The position numbers and the translations under genes are program-made. The notes beneath the pieces are model-generated. The model was not told where the DNA came from. It saw only the letters and a program-made list of their open reading frames with translations, and did not search any database. A DNA stretch of 28,233 bases from a virus. Below, one piece after another: positions 13,978-21,747 of this stretch (positions are counted from its first letter, which is position 1; each line of letters begins with the position of its first letter). The stretch spans positions 1 to 28,233 of the IMG/VR virus record IMGVR_UViG_3300023284_000073; one strand, 5' to 3'.

Positions 13978-15844
13978 ACCAATTCTCTCCTATTTTACTC
14001 TTGCCCTTATGCGGGCAATCAATGTTAAAGAAACGTCCAGCCCATTCAATTGCTTGTTCTCCTAATTGTCCTAGTTCTTCAGCAATCTCAGGTCTGCATT
14101 CGATAGTCCATTCATCATGATACCAACAGAGTGTACCATAATCAATTCCCCATTTGTATTTCTTTTCTACCATCTGATGAAACTTAAGATAGGCTGCTGC
14201 CATCATGATAGCTTCATCAGATTGTAACATATAAACTAATACAGTGTGTTCTTTATCTATGCTAATGGGCCGTCCGTCAAGTCCACGAACCAGTCCATTC
14301 TTATACTCCACTCTTCCCCATCTAGCATTGTACTGTTGAACTGCATTATCACGCCATTCAATTGTGAGACGTTGTATAAGTGTCGCCAAAGCAGGTAAGT
14401 CTCCGAAGAGCTTATCTTTAAGGTCTTTTGCTTTTCTTTGTGTACATCCCACAATTTTGCTAACCTTATTGTCTCCTGCGCCAAAGACGACTCCAAAGAA
14501 GAAAGATTTTGCGTCAACTCTATTGGTAATTCCAGTTGCTCGCATGGTGAGGGCGTGTTGGTCTGTCCCATCATCAGCGTTTCCATTAATTACTGCCTCT
14601 TTATACCTTTCATCTCCCATTCTAGCTGTGAGCATACGCACCTGACAACCTTGAGAGTCTGTTCCTACTAGTTTCCATCCAGGTTTTGCTATAAATATTT
14701 GTCTCATTTGTTTACCAAAGAAAGACTTATCACCTGGGACATTAACTATATTTTTATGCTTTACCCTACCTGTTGTAGCTACACCAGTAATGATAGAAGG
14801 TATCCTACCATCTCTCCTAATAACATTAAACCACCCACTAATAGTAGACTTGCGATGGCGGCACTGAACACGACGAGCAATGAGCATACCAAGCTTATTG
14901 TGAATGCCTTTAAACGGGTCATCTTTAGATAGTTTTGCAGAAGTTTTATTTCCTCTTTGGTCATAATTCCATTCTTTCGGCTCCCATCCTTGTTGAAGGA
15001 GAAATTCTTTTGTCTCTAAGTTACTATCCAAATCAGTATGACGAAAAGAAATGCGACTAAATGGACCAACCACGCTAAGGTCTGTGTTGTTAATGAAAGT
15101 GAGAACTTGTTTAGTATGGGTTCCATCTTTTTTAAAAGGTTTCCTAACGTAACCATACTCTCCACCCTTTTTTATCTCTTCGACTACTACTCTTAAAGGA
15201 AGTTGTGGTGTTACTGCCTTATCTATTTTCCCTATCCACCGTGTAAGGGTGCCTACGCACTTATGCATATGGTCTTGATCAACCAACCACCCATATTCTT
15301 CTGACATTTGTAGCCTCTCGAACAGCTTCAATGTCATACGGTGTGCTTGCTTCCACCTCTTACCTTTAGCCTCTTCGATTAGTGCCTTCAACAGTAGATG
15401 TTGTATCTCCACATCGGCAACACATCTACGTAACATCTCTTCTGAGTACCTAGCCCAATCGTCATGCGCTGGTTTATACCTACCCACACGGTACCCCCAT
15501 GCCTCCACGGAATGAGGAGCTCGTTTATTTGGGCAATTGGGAGGGGATAGACGATTTGGTTTTTGAAGCCTGGATATAAGAAGTGTGTCGATCTTAGTTC
15601 CTTTGTAATCGTAATTGTAGAGCTTCTTAAGTAGGGGCCAGTCGAACCCAACTCCGTTGTGCATGATGAGAGTATCAACACTATCAATAAACCTAAGCAT
15701 ATCCCGGATATAGAACTCCCCATCCATAGGGCTAAAAGTACGTATGTGTCCTTTCTTAACATCTTTAAACACTCCACACCAGACACGGGTAGCTGTGTCC
15801 AATAGGCCATCACTTTCTAAATCAGCAATACACACCCGTTCCAT
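13964..15844 (-). CDS. Family A (T7-type) DNA polymerase with 3'-5' exonuclease
   Basis: 626 residues. The N-terminal exonuclease has D8/E10 (DLESDG), N63/D68 (HNGVGFD) and D144 (CVADVE). The polymerase domain shows motif A at D396 (GTDSQGCQVR), motif B at R442...K446...F450 (DAKSFFFGVVFGAG) and motif C at H576-D577-E578. Two active-site residues differ from T7: Q401 where T7 and Pol I have Glu, and F450 where T7 has Tyr526 (Phe in Pol I). It replicates the phage genome with the primase-helicase and SSB encoded nearby. The start ATG overlaps the sigma-like gene by 23 bases, and the nearest Shine-Dalgarno-like sequence is about 14 bases away. The protein is complete. Confidence 0.93.
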   Translation of the reverse strand: MERVCIADLESDGLLDTATRVWCGVFKDVKKGHIRTFSPMDGEFYIRDMLRFIDSVDTLIMHNGVGFDWPLLKKLYNYDYKGTKIDTLLISRLQKPNRLSPPNCPNKRAPHSVEAWGYRVGRYKPAHDDWARYSEEMLRRCVADVEIQHLLLKALIEEAKGKRWKQAHRMTLKLFERLQMSEEYGWLVDQDHMHKCVGTLTRWIGKIDKAVTPQLPLRVVVEEIKKGGEYGYVRKPFKKDGTHTKQVLTFINNTDLSVVGPFSRISFRHTDLDSNLETKEFLLQQGWEPKEWNYDQRGNKTSAKLSKDDPFKGIHNKLGMLIARRVQCRHRKSTISGWFNVIRRDGRIPSIITGVATTGRVKHKNIVNVPGDKSFFGKQMRQIFIAKPGWKLVGTDSQGCQVRMLTARMGDERYKEAVINGNADDGTDQHALTMRATGITNRVDAKSFFFGVVFGAGDNKVSKIVGCTQRKAKDLKDKLFGDLPALATLIQRLTIEWRDNAVQQYNARWGRVEYKNGLVRGLDGRPISIDKEHTVLVYMLQSDEAIMMAAAYLKFHQMVEKKYKWGIDYGTLCWYHDEWTIECRPEIAEELGQLGEQAIEWAGRFFNIDCPHKGKSKIGENWYEIH

Positions 15845-16337
15845 ATTTCAATTTCAATTCCTCTCTAAACCTATGTATCAAGACACGTATCGTCCCTGGG
15901 TTTATATTCATAATCTTACTTACATCGTTAGGAGAATAGTCATAGAAGAAACTGAGGTTTAACACTTCCTTCTTTTTCTCTGACAACAGAGCTATATCAT
16001 CCTTAATCTCTGATATAAACCTCTTAACAAAGGCGCTCTCTGTATACACCCCCGTATGCTTGTCACTAGGACGGGCATCATACACCATGCCTTGGGCTCT
16101 TCGATCTTTAGTATGGGTACGTAGGGAATTTTCAAGGATACGTGAGAACCACATATCGAAAGGAGTGATGGCAGGGTTGTAGCTCTTGTGGTATTTAAGC
16201 GAGCGTGTGAATGCTTCTTGTACCACATCTTCAGCATTGTGGTAAGAGCCAGCTCTGCCTTTTACTTTATTCACTAACCTCTTGAAATTTTTTCTATAAA
16301 AATCTTCGATAAGCTTATATGCTTCATGTTGTTCCAA
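15822..16337 (-). CDS. RNA polymerase sigma-factor-like protein (ECF type)
   Basis: 171 residues from a TTG start. Residues 33-80 resemble sigma-70 region 2 (AEDVVQEAFTRSLKYHKSY). Residues 115-165 form a region 4-like helix-turn-helix (LLSEKKKEVLNLSFFYDYSPNDVSKIMNINPGTIRVLIHRFREEL). This two-domain layout is that of extracytoplasmic-function sigma factors. It probably binds host RNA polymerase and directs it to phage promoters, although small phage sigma-like proteins can also lack activity. The TTG lies 14 bases from an AAAGGA site; an ATA at 16343 would be better spaced and add two residues. It lies directly before DNA polymerase. Confidence 0.78.
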   Translation of the reverse strand: MEQHEAYKLIEDFYRKNFKRLVNKVKGRAGSYHNAEDVVQEAFTRSLKYHKSYNPAITPFDMWFSRILENSLRTHTKDRRAQGMVYDARPSDKHTGVYTESAFVKRFISEIKDDIALLSEKKKEVLNLSFFYDYSPNDVSKIMNINPGTIRVLIHRFREELKLKYGTGVYC

Positions 16338-16372
16338 TGCTATTATCTATATCCTTTCATTGTATCTTTCCT

Positions 16373-16588
16373 TCATGGAATTAAGTATGCAGAAATACAA
16401 AATGTTTCAATTTTAGCCCGTTCCTTTGCTTCTTCACACTCTGACAACGACCAAAACACTGATGTCTCATACGGAAAATGATAGGAAAGAAACGGACGTT
16501 CCACAAAGTCAGGAGAAAGTAAATTGTTTTGCCCCAAATTAAAAGTGAATAAGATGTATACTATCAGGGTAACAGTACTAGCTGTCAT
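16373..16588 (-). CDS. Small exported protein, unknown
   Basis: 71 residues. The ATG at 16588 has an AGGAG site seven bases upstream and lies within the last codons of the primase-helicase gene. Longer versions starting at 16633 lack such a site. The N-terminus (MTASTVTLIVYILFTFNLGQ) looks like a signal peptide or membrane anchor. The remainder is polar, with two cysteines near the C-terminus (SECEEAK and ETFCISA). No family is recognised. It is unusual to find an exported protein between replication genes. Confidence 0.6.
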   Translation of the reverse strand: MTASTVTLIVYILFTFNLGQNNLLSPDFVERPFLSYHFPYETSVFWSLSECEEAKERAKIETFCISAYLIP

Positions 16589-18248
16589 CTTCATTCTCCT
16601 GCATCTCATTAAATAGACCAGTATGCTTGTCATAAAATACTTTTAAATATCCTGAATGACCAAACTCTCTATCCTCTAGTATGATTATTTTCCTAATGTT
16701 TTTCTTTTCATCAGGAAAGTCAGGGTCTTTGTTGCCCTCTATACCTATCATATAGTTACAGCTACGCATCATAGCCCTACTACCAGAGAATTGATAGCTC
16801 TGTACATGCCCCCCTCTCTCATGAGAAGGGCCAGCATCAGGACTTTTCAAATGACAAAATATAAATATAGCTATATCTAAATCCCTAGCCATAGCTGCTA
16901 GGTCTTGTGCTACTGATTGAAGAACAGTGTTAGCTTCTGATGGAGGCACTCCATTTGTTAAGTTTGTTATAGGGTCAATGAACACCGCCTTACAACCCAT
17001 CTTTACAGCCGCGTAGATGTCCTGTCGTAGCCCTTCCCATCCCAAGTGCTGCCATATGTCAAGGAAATGTACATCCTCATGTACAAGGGCCGCTCCCCTG
17101 TCATATGCCTCATAGTCAAAGGCTACTTCTGGATCAGTAAATATCCGACCCACTACCTTACCCACTAAAAGCCTCATGGATTTATTATTAGCCTCTTCAG
17201 GACTGGCTATAAATACTTTAATCTTATGTTCAGTGAGAAGATGGGCTGCGATTGTATGTACCGCAGTACTTTTACCCATCTTAACACCTGCACCTATGTA
17301 GTACGTCTCGCCAAACCTAATACCTCTCGTCATCTTAGTCATGTGCTTCCAGGGCCAAGACAGGCCCATCTGAGCAGCAACTCTGGCGCTATCACGAAGC
17401 TCAGTTCCTAAGATGATGCGAGTGTTTTTGAGACTACCGGCCTTGAAGAGCACGGCATCTGTCAGGGCACGCTCGTAGCCATCTAAGAGACATTGGTTGG
17501 CATCTTTAGAAGGAAGCAGGGCTGTCTTTGCTCTTGGTAATATTAGAGTTACATCCTTTGCTGCTTTCTTACCCGGCTCATCCATGTCGAATACAAGGAT
17601 TACCTCTTCAAACCTTTGTTGTATTTCGTTGAGGTTTTTAGCTACTACTGTGGAAGCAGACGTACTTCCAGAGGGTAGAGACACTACTGAGGGTATGTAC
17701 TTCTCCCACTTCGTACCTCTAGCCCGTTCGACTAAGGCTTGCCATAGAGCAACGGCATCCAACTCACCTTCCGTAATGAACAGCTTCCTTCCACCCGCTG
17801 CCTTCGCTTGTTCCCACCCAAAAAACTGAGAACCTTTTAAGTCACCCACACCCCACATCTTTTTACTATCTAACAAACGACTCTTCCACCCACTAACTTT
17901 CTTACCTTCCTTACAGTATGGATAGTGGTGTGTGATAGGAGTAGAGCCATCTACTTCTGATAGCCCTGTTCTTACTCCAAAATGTCCTAATGCATCTTTA
18001 CCTAATTTTCTATCAGGTAAGGACACAGTAGGTAGGTTGGAAATTTCAAAAATTTCTAAATCAATTTCTTCTTGTGTCTTTGTTATGTTCTTTGGTATCA
18101 CATACCCTACCGGAGCATGGGCATATGGATTATCAACGTATGTATCACATGCAAAACAATAGGCAGTGTACTTCCCTCTCTCTTCAAACACCTGAAGGGC
18201 ATCATGAGAGCCGCAAGAGTGTGGTAATTTTTCAATACAATGACTCAC
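16578..18248 (-). CDS. Primase-helicase (T7 gp4-like)
   Basis: 556 residues. The N-terminal zinc ribbon uses H10-x-C12 and C31-x-x-C34. A TOPRIM primase domain follows with E160 (ITEGELDAVAL) and DMD at 221-223. The RecA-like helicase has Walker A at 319-328 (GAGVKMGKST), a later FIDPITN segment and an FIFCHLKSP segment typical of DnaB/gp4 helicases. It unwinds DNA and makes primers at the fork. The start is GTG at 18248, overlapping the TGA of the previous gene, with AGAAGG five bases upstream. The C-terminus is acidic (QENEDDS), as in T7 gp4, where the tail contacts the polymerase. Confidence 0.92.
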   Translation of the reverse strand: MSHCIEKLPHSCGSHDALQVFEERGKYTAYCFACDTYVDNPYAHAPVGYVIPKNITKTQEEIDLEIFEISNLPTVSLPDRKLGKDALGHFGVRTGLSEVDGSTPITHHYPYCKEGKKVSGWKSRLLDSKKMWGVGDLKGSQFFGWEQAKAAGGRKLFITEGELDAVALWQALVERARGTKWEKYIPSVVSLPSGSTSASTVVAKNLNEIQQRFEEVILVFDMDEPGKKAAKDVTLILPRAKTALLPSKDANQCLLDGYERALTDAVLFKAGSLKNTRIILGTELRDSARVAAQMGLSWPWKHMTKMTRGIRFGETYYIGAGVKMGKSTAVHTIAAHLLTEHKIKVFIASPEEANNKSMRLLVGKVVGRIFTDPEVAFDYEAYDRGAALVHEDVHFLDIWQHLGWEGLRQDIYAAVKMGCKAVFIDPITNLTNGVPPSEANTVLQSVAQDLAAMARDLDIAIFIFCHLKSPDAGPSHERGGHVQSYQFSGSRAMMRSCNYMIGIEGNKDPDFPDEKKNIRKIIILEDREFGHSGYLKVFYDKHTGLFNEMQENEDDS

Positions 18249-18550
18249 ATAAACCTTCTTTCATTCCATTCGCGTAGATATAAATTAGAAGCCGCTACTA
18301 TAACACCTGGGTAGTCCAACTCACTGGTAGAGAAAATGATACGTGCTGTTACATCCTCTTTAGATAAGAGTTTAATTTTCTTATCAGTAATCTCATCCCA
18401 ATGCCAAATCAACCGACACCTTATCACTTCGCATAGCCTTAAGGATAAAATCCTTTCTCCTTTAACATTGGAGAGATACTGACAGACTAAGTACCAAATG
18501 ACAAGAAGGTTCTTGTTTCTTCTGATAGCACGGATACATTTCCAATCCAT
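18245..18550 (-). CDS. Hypothetical basic protein
   Basis: 101 residues, preceded by an AGGGGGT site five bases before the ATG. The protein is rich in Arg, Leu, Ile and Trp (LVIWYLVCQYL, CRLIWHWDEI), with four cysteines/tryptophans in the first half, and ends in ERRFM, where its TGA overlaps the GTG start of the primase-helicase. I see no known domain. The tight coupling suggests it is made together with the primase-helicase. Confidence 0.6.
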   Translation of the reverse strand: MDWKCIRAIRRNKNLLVIWYLVCQYLSNVKGERILSLRLCEVIRCRLIWHWDEITDKKIKLLSKEDVTARIIFSTSELDYPGVIVAASNLYLREWNERRFM

Positions 18551-18586
18551 TACTACCCCCTATATACCATAGTTTGAAGACCAGTG

Positions 18587-19327
18587 TTACAAATATTCTG
18601 AAAAATTTTCTTTATACCTTTCAATAGTAACCCCCTCTAAGCCAGGAGCCGTATTGATTTCAAGAACAAAAGCATGTCCATTCTTTATTGTTACCACATC
18701 CACTGCCCCAAAGTCAAGACCAGTCACATCAAATGCTGCGAGTGCTTGAACTGTTACATCTTCTGGTATGTCTATGTCTTCCCTCATGTATACGAAGCCA
18801 CCAGCACGGTTCCTCACCCTCCAATTAGGGTCTTCAACCTCCCGCCTTCTCCCCTTTTTTTGCACATCAAACACCTTACCCTTGTGGATATGTACCCTCC
18901 ACTCTTCCTTCTTTTTAATATACCTAGTATATAAGGGAGCCTTAACAAGTTCTTCTTCTTTATCAGCTATAACTATACCCTTACCACTGCTGCCACGTAA
19001 GATAGTACGACAGACAACAGCGTATCCCGCACGTATCCATAAGGCTGCCTCTTTGGTATGAGTGGTAAATTTGGGAGTTTTAACACCCCCATCTTTACAC
19101 TTAGTAAGAAAAGTGAGCTTGTTTGTGGACTCAAACACCCTATCATTAGGGTTAATTACAGCACACTTTTGCACTTCATCAGGAAGCTTTGTTGATCCCC
19201 AATTTATAACCGTCTTGTCATAATGGCCTTTGAATTTAGACTCTTTGTGTTTGATTCTATTAATGCCCAATGCATCAGCGAGAGCCTTGGCTCCCTTGCT
19301 CTTGGAACTATGTGAATAAAGATTCAT
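18587..19327 (-). CDS. ATP-grasp ligase of the amidoligase island
   Basis: 246 residues. It shows the ATP-grasp pattern: an RGSSGKGI phosphate-binding loop at 111-118, an EEWRVHIHKGKV strand pair around 141-151, and the metal/ATP motif D205-FGAVD210 with LEINTAPG at 222-229 (E223, N225), close to RimK/glutathione-synthetase-like enzymes. Such enzymes join a carboxylate to an amine through an acyl phosphate. GAGGA lies seven bases before the ATG, and the gene starts three bases after the amidoligase-like gene. The substrate is unknown. With its neighbours it probably forms peptide or amide bonds in one pathway. Confidence 0.82.
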   Translation of the reverse strand: MNLYSHSSKSKGAKALADALGINRIKHKESKFKGHYDKTVINWGSTKLPDEVQKCAVINPNDRVFESTNKLTFLTKCKDGGVKTPKFTTHTKEAALWIRAGYAVVCRTILRGSSGKGIVIADKEEELVKAPLYTRYIKKKEEWRVHIHKGKVFDVQKKGRRREVEDPNWRVRNRAGGFVYMREDIDIPEDVTVQALAAFDVTGLDFGAVDVVTIKNGHAFVLEINTAPGLEGVTIERYKENFSEYL

Positions 19328-19330
19328 GTC

Positions 19331-20386
19331 TCAATCCTCTGGATTTTGGGGGGGTGCCATATCATCAGCAGCATCCCATTGTATATCTTCAGGTGCCCAT
19401 CTCGCCATCATATCTGGATTAATTGGAACTCGCCCACGCCTTGGTTGTTGTAATCTACCCTCCTCTGCCTCTGCATTCTCTCCTTCAAGCTCCTCTGGTA
19501 TTACAAGGGGACCGGCCTGAAGGTTAGCCATCATAGCCTCTAGTTCTGCTTTCTTAGGATTATACCTATTCATTGCCGGTTTCTTTTTATCAGGTATTGG
19601 GATGTATGCTAGTTCTTGTACTCTCCACACCCCATCTCTTATTATTTGATCTGTGTTAGGGTGCTTTATTAAAGATGCATACTCTTCTAATACATCTTTA
19701 ACAAACTGATTGCCCCCTCTAGCAGACAGTTGTTCTATTAAATCATTTGGCTGGTTAAACTGTAATGAGTAGTCTTTAACCTTTAGTAACATACTGACCC
19801 ATGTTTTAATGACATCAATATCTCTTGTCCCTCGCATAGCTCTGAATTCTAAGCTACCAAACTTAGGTATGGAAGCGAAGTTAACAGAACTATATTTAAA
19901 CTTCTGACTTCTAAACCCTCCCCAATTCTGTTGTGCTACAATATCACAAAGGAGTTGTATCACATGTGCTGCATCACTAGATGAGAGGCAGAAAAGATTA
20001 CCTTCCCTTTCTTTCCCACAAAATTTTATTAATAAATCTTCTAGTATATTGTAAACACAATAGAAAGTAATAACATTTTTAAACTCTAACTCTTGTACGT
20101 TGACATGAATATGAACACTTGTTCTTGGTGACGGAGGAATGATTGCTTTATGATCTATCCATGTCTTATGTAAGTGGTTTAATACCTTAGTTACTTCCTT
20201 TCTTTTTACTGGTGACTTCAACACATACTCTACAGGAGCATTGTTTTCATGTGCTCTTAATGAGCCATCCCCTACTACATGCCAGTATAAAGCAGGAGTG
20301 GCAAGGTGTTGCCCCTCACACTCAACCTCTATACCAATCTCTCCTGCTCTTTTTCTTACACCAAGATACTCTACCACTGTGGTCAT
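19331..20386 (-). CDS. Amidoligase-like enzyme (glutamine-synthetase fold family)
   Basis: 351 residues from the ATG at 20386, placed one base after the previous stop. The motifs GIEVE (18-22), EYVLKSPV (near 53-60), SVHIHVN (90-96) and SLEFRAMRG (178-186) match the putative amidoligase family related to the COOH-NH2 ligases of the glutamine synthetase fold, where the acidic, histidine and arginine residues bind metal and ATP. The last 60 or so residues are proline-, glutamate- and aspartate-rich and probably disordered. It lies between another amidoligase-type gene pair and an ATP-grasp gene. The precise reaction is unknown. Confidence 0.75.
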   Translation of the reverse strand: MTTVVEYLGVRKRAGEIGIEVECEGQHLATPALYWHVVGDGSLRAHENNAPVEYVLKSPVKRKEVTKVLNHLHKTWIDHKAIIPPSPRTSVHIHVNVQELEFKNVITFYCVYNILEDLLIKFCGKEREGNLFCLSSSDAAHVIQLLCDIVAQQNWGGFRSQKFKYSSVNFASIPKFGSLEFRAMRGTRDIDVIKTWVSMLLKVKDYSLQFNQPNDLIEQLSARGGNQFVKDVLEEYASLIKHPNTDQIIRDGVWRVQELAYIPIPDKKKPAMNRYNPKKAELEAMMANLQAGPLVIPEELEGENAEAEEGRLQQPRRGRVPINPDMMARWAPEDIQWDAADDMAPPQNPED

Positions 20387-20387
20387 G

Positions 20388-20954
20388 TTATATACTCGCT
20401 TGCAAGTGTTCTTTGAAGTAGAAGTGAGCCTCATCTAACTCAAAATCTTTTAAATTATTAGTAAACACACCTATCAATATCTTAGATTGGTATACAATAA
20501 CTCTTTTATCACCTATCGAAAAATTTCTAGAAAAAGCAGACGAGACAACTGTGCCTTCTTCAATTAATCTATGGCTTTGTTTAACAGATGGATAGTTGTT
20601 AGCTATTGTTTTTAATAAAGCCTTACAAGGCAACGGCAAGCCACAATATCCATGTTTTATACTGTAGGCTATGAAACTATCTCTATGTAGCCCTTGTTTC
20701 CATGCCCTTTGTGGTATTCTAGAAGTATAATATGTGTCACCTTCATGATTTAAATTACCTAATGGTACAGGAGACAGGTCAATTTCAGGGTCTTGAAGTT
20801 TTACTTTAGATATTTTATCTGTTCTTAAACCCTCCACCATTAAGAAATATGTAACGCTAGGTTGTGTAATGTCAATGATATAGACAGGCTCTTTCTTATA
20901 TCTGATTAAGGTATGTTCCAGTCTCATTTTAGCATCGTGAAGATTAATAAACAT
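20388..20954 (-). CDS. Conserved partner protein of the amidoligase cluster
   Basis: 188 residues. The start at 20954 has GGAG seven bases upstream and overlaps the previous stop by 11 bases. The N-terminus (LHDAKMRLEHTLIRYKKEPVYI) resembles proteins I associate with phage amidoligase clusters, a DAK--L-NT--RY---PVY pattern. The rest is a mixed alpha/beta protein without enzymatic motifs that I recognise. The position between two amidoligase-type genes suggests it is a partner, substrate or carrier. That is inference from context. Confidence 0.65.
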   Translation of the reverse strand: MFINLHDAKMRLEHTLIRYKKEPVYIIDITQPSVTYFLMVEGLRTDKISKVKLQDPEIDLSPVPLGNLNHEGDTYYTSRIPQRAWKQGLHRDSFIAYSIKHGYCGLPLPCKALLKTIANNYPSVKQSHRLIEEGTVVSSAFSRNFSIGDKRVIVYQSKILIGVFTNNLKDFELDEAHFYFKEHLQASI

Positions 20955-21747
20955 TCACTTGCTCCATATCTATACCAAGTTCGTTTACTATTTGTTCTGC
21001 CTTTGTTTTATTATTGTTATTAATACACTCCTCACCATCTGTATAGGTCAGATACCAAGGCTCACCATCTAACAGCTCTTCAATAGCCTTAATGGTGTGG
21101 TTATACACAAACATCATCAACACTGCATTCACGATCCACTTGTTAGACAGTACTCTATACTCCATACCATATGTCTTAGGTCTGAAAGTACCTGCCCTAC
21201 CATACATTTTCTTTCGTTCAATGCAATCGTTTAACAAAACAAACGGTACGCCAAGGAACAGGTCCATTTGTTTAGCTAAAGAAAAGCACCTACGCATGTG
21301 TTCACCACTCATAGGCTCGACTCCTTCTGTCCAGCCTACGTGTACATGTCCTGCTGCTGTTCGTATGTTACTATCAGGATTAGGAGACGGGTTAATTGTC
21401 TCTGTGTATGCATTAAAGTCAGGGTCACACCCTAGTTCTAAAGCTTCCCTTGGCTGTGTCTTTAAGCACTCCTCTTTAAACCTAACAGTTGCTTCCAATA
21501 CGAACTCATGCTCAGGCACCATTTGTTTTAATTGATCAAGGACAGAGAAAACATTATTAACAAACTCCACTGATGTAGATGCAGGATCAATGTTAAACTC
21601 AAGCGCCATGCCATCCACCTGAACAGCACCATGTTTCACTGGATGGGGGTGGGCCTTAGTTCCAGGTATCAACCCGTATCCACTAACCAGCTCCCCCTTA
21701 TGTTTAACAAACAACTCAGGGTCAGCACCCACTAGTATCTTGTTCAT
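20944..21747 (-). CDS. phiEco32-type COOH-NH2 ligase (type 2)
   Basis: 267 residues. It starts with GADPELF (7-13, acidic D9 and E11), then VDGMALEFNI (E50), GHVHVGW (H134, H136) and YGMEYRVLSN (E196, R198). These are the metal/ATP-binding positions of the COOH-NH2 ligase type 2 family first recognised in phage phiEco32, a branch of the glutamine-synthetase-like amidoligases. The family is predicted to join an amine to a carboxylate with ATP. The start overlaps the class II amidotransferase stop (ATGA). The substrate is not known. Confidence 0.85.
   Translation of the reverse strand: MNKILVGADPELFVKHKGELVSGYGLIPGTKAHPHPVKHGAVQVDGMALEFNIDPASTSVEFVNNVFSVLDQLKQMVPEHEFVLEATVRFKEECLKTQPREALELGCDPDFNAYTETINPSPNPDSNIRTAAGHVHVGWTEGVEPMSGEHMRRCFSLAKQMDLFLGVPFVLLNDCIERKKMYGRAGTFRPKTYGMEYRVLSNKWIVNAVLMMFVYNHTIKAIEELLDGEPWYLTYTDGEECINNNNKTKAEQIVNELGIDMEQVNVY

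Noticed and set aside
14257-14586. 109-residue minus-strand frame inside the DNA polymerase gene
   Set aside because: It is another frame of the conserved polymerase motif A/B region and has no independent signals.
16373-16633. Longer 86-residue version of the small exported protein
   Set aside because: Its extra N-terminus overlaps the primase-helicase tail and no ribosome binding site precedes it; the ATG at 16588 is better placed.
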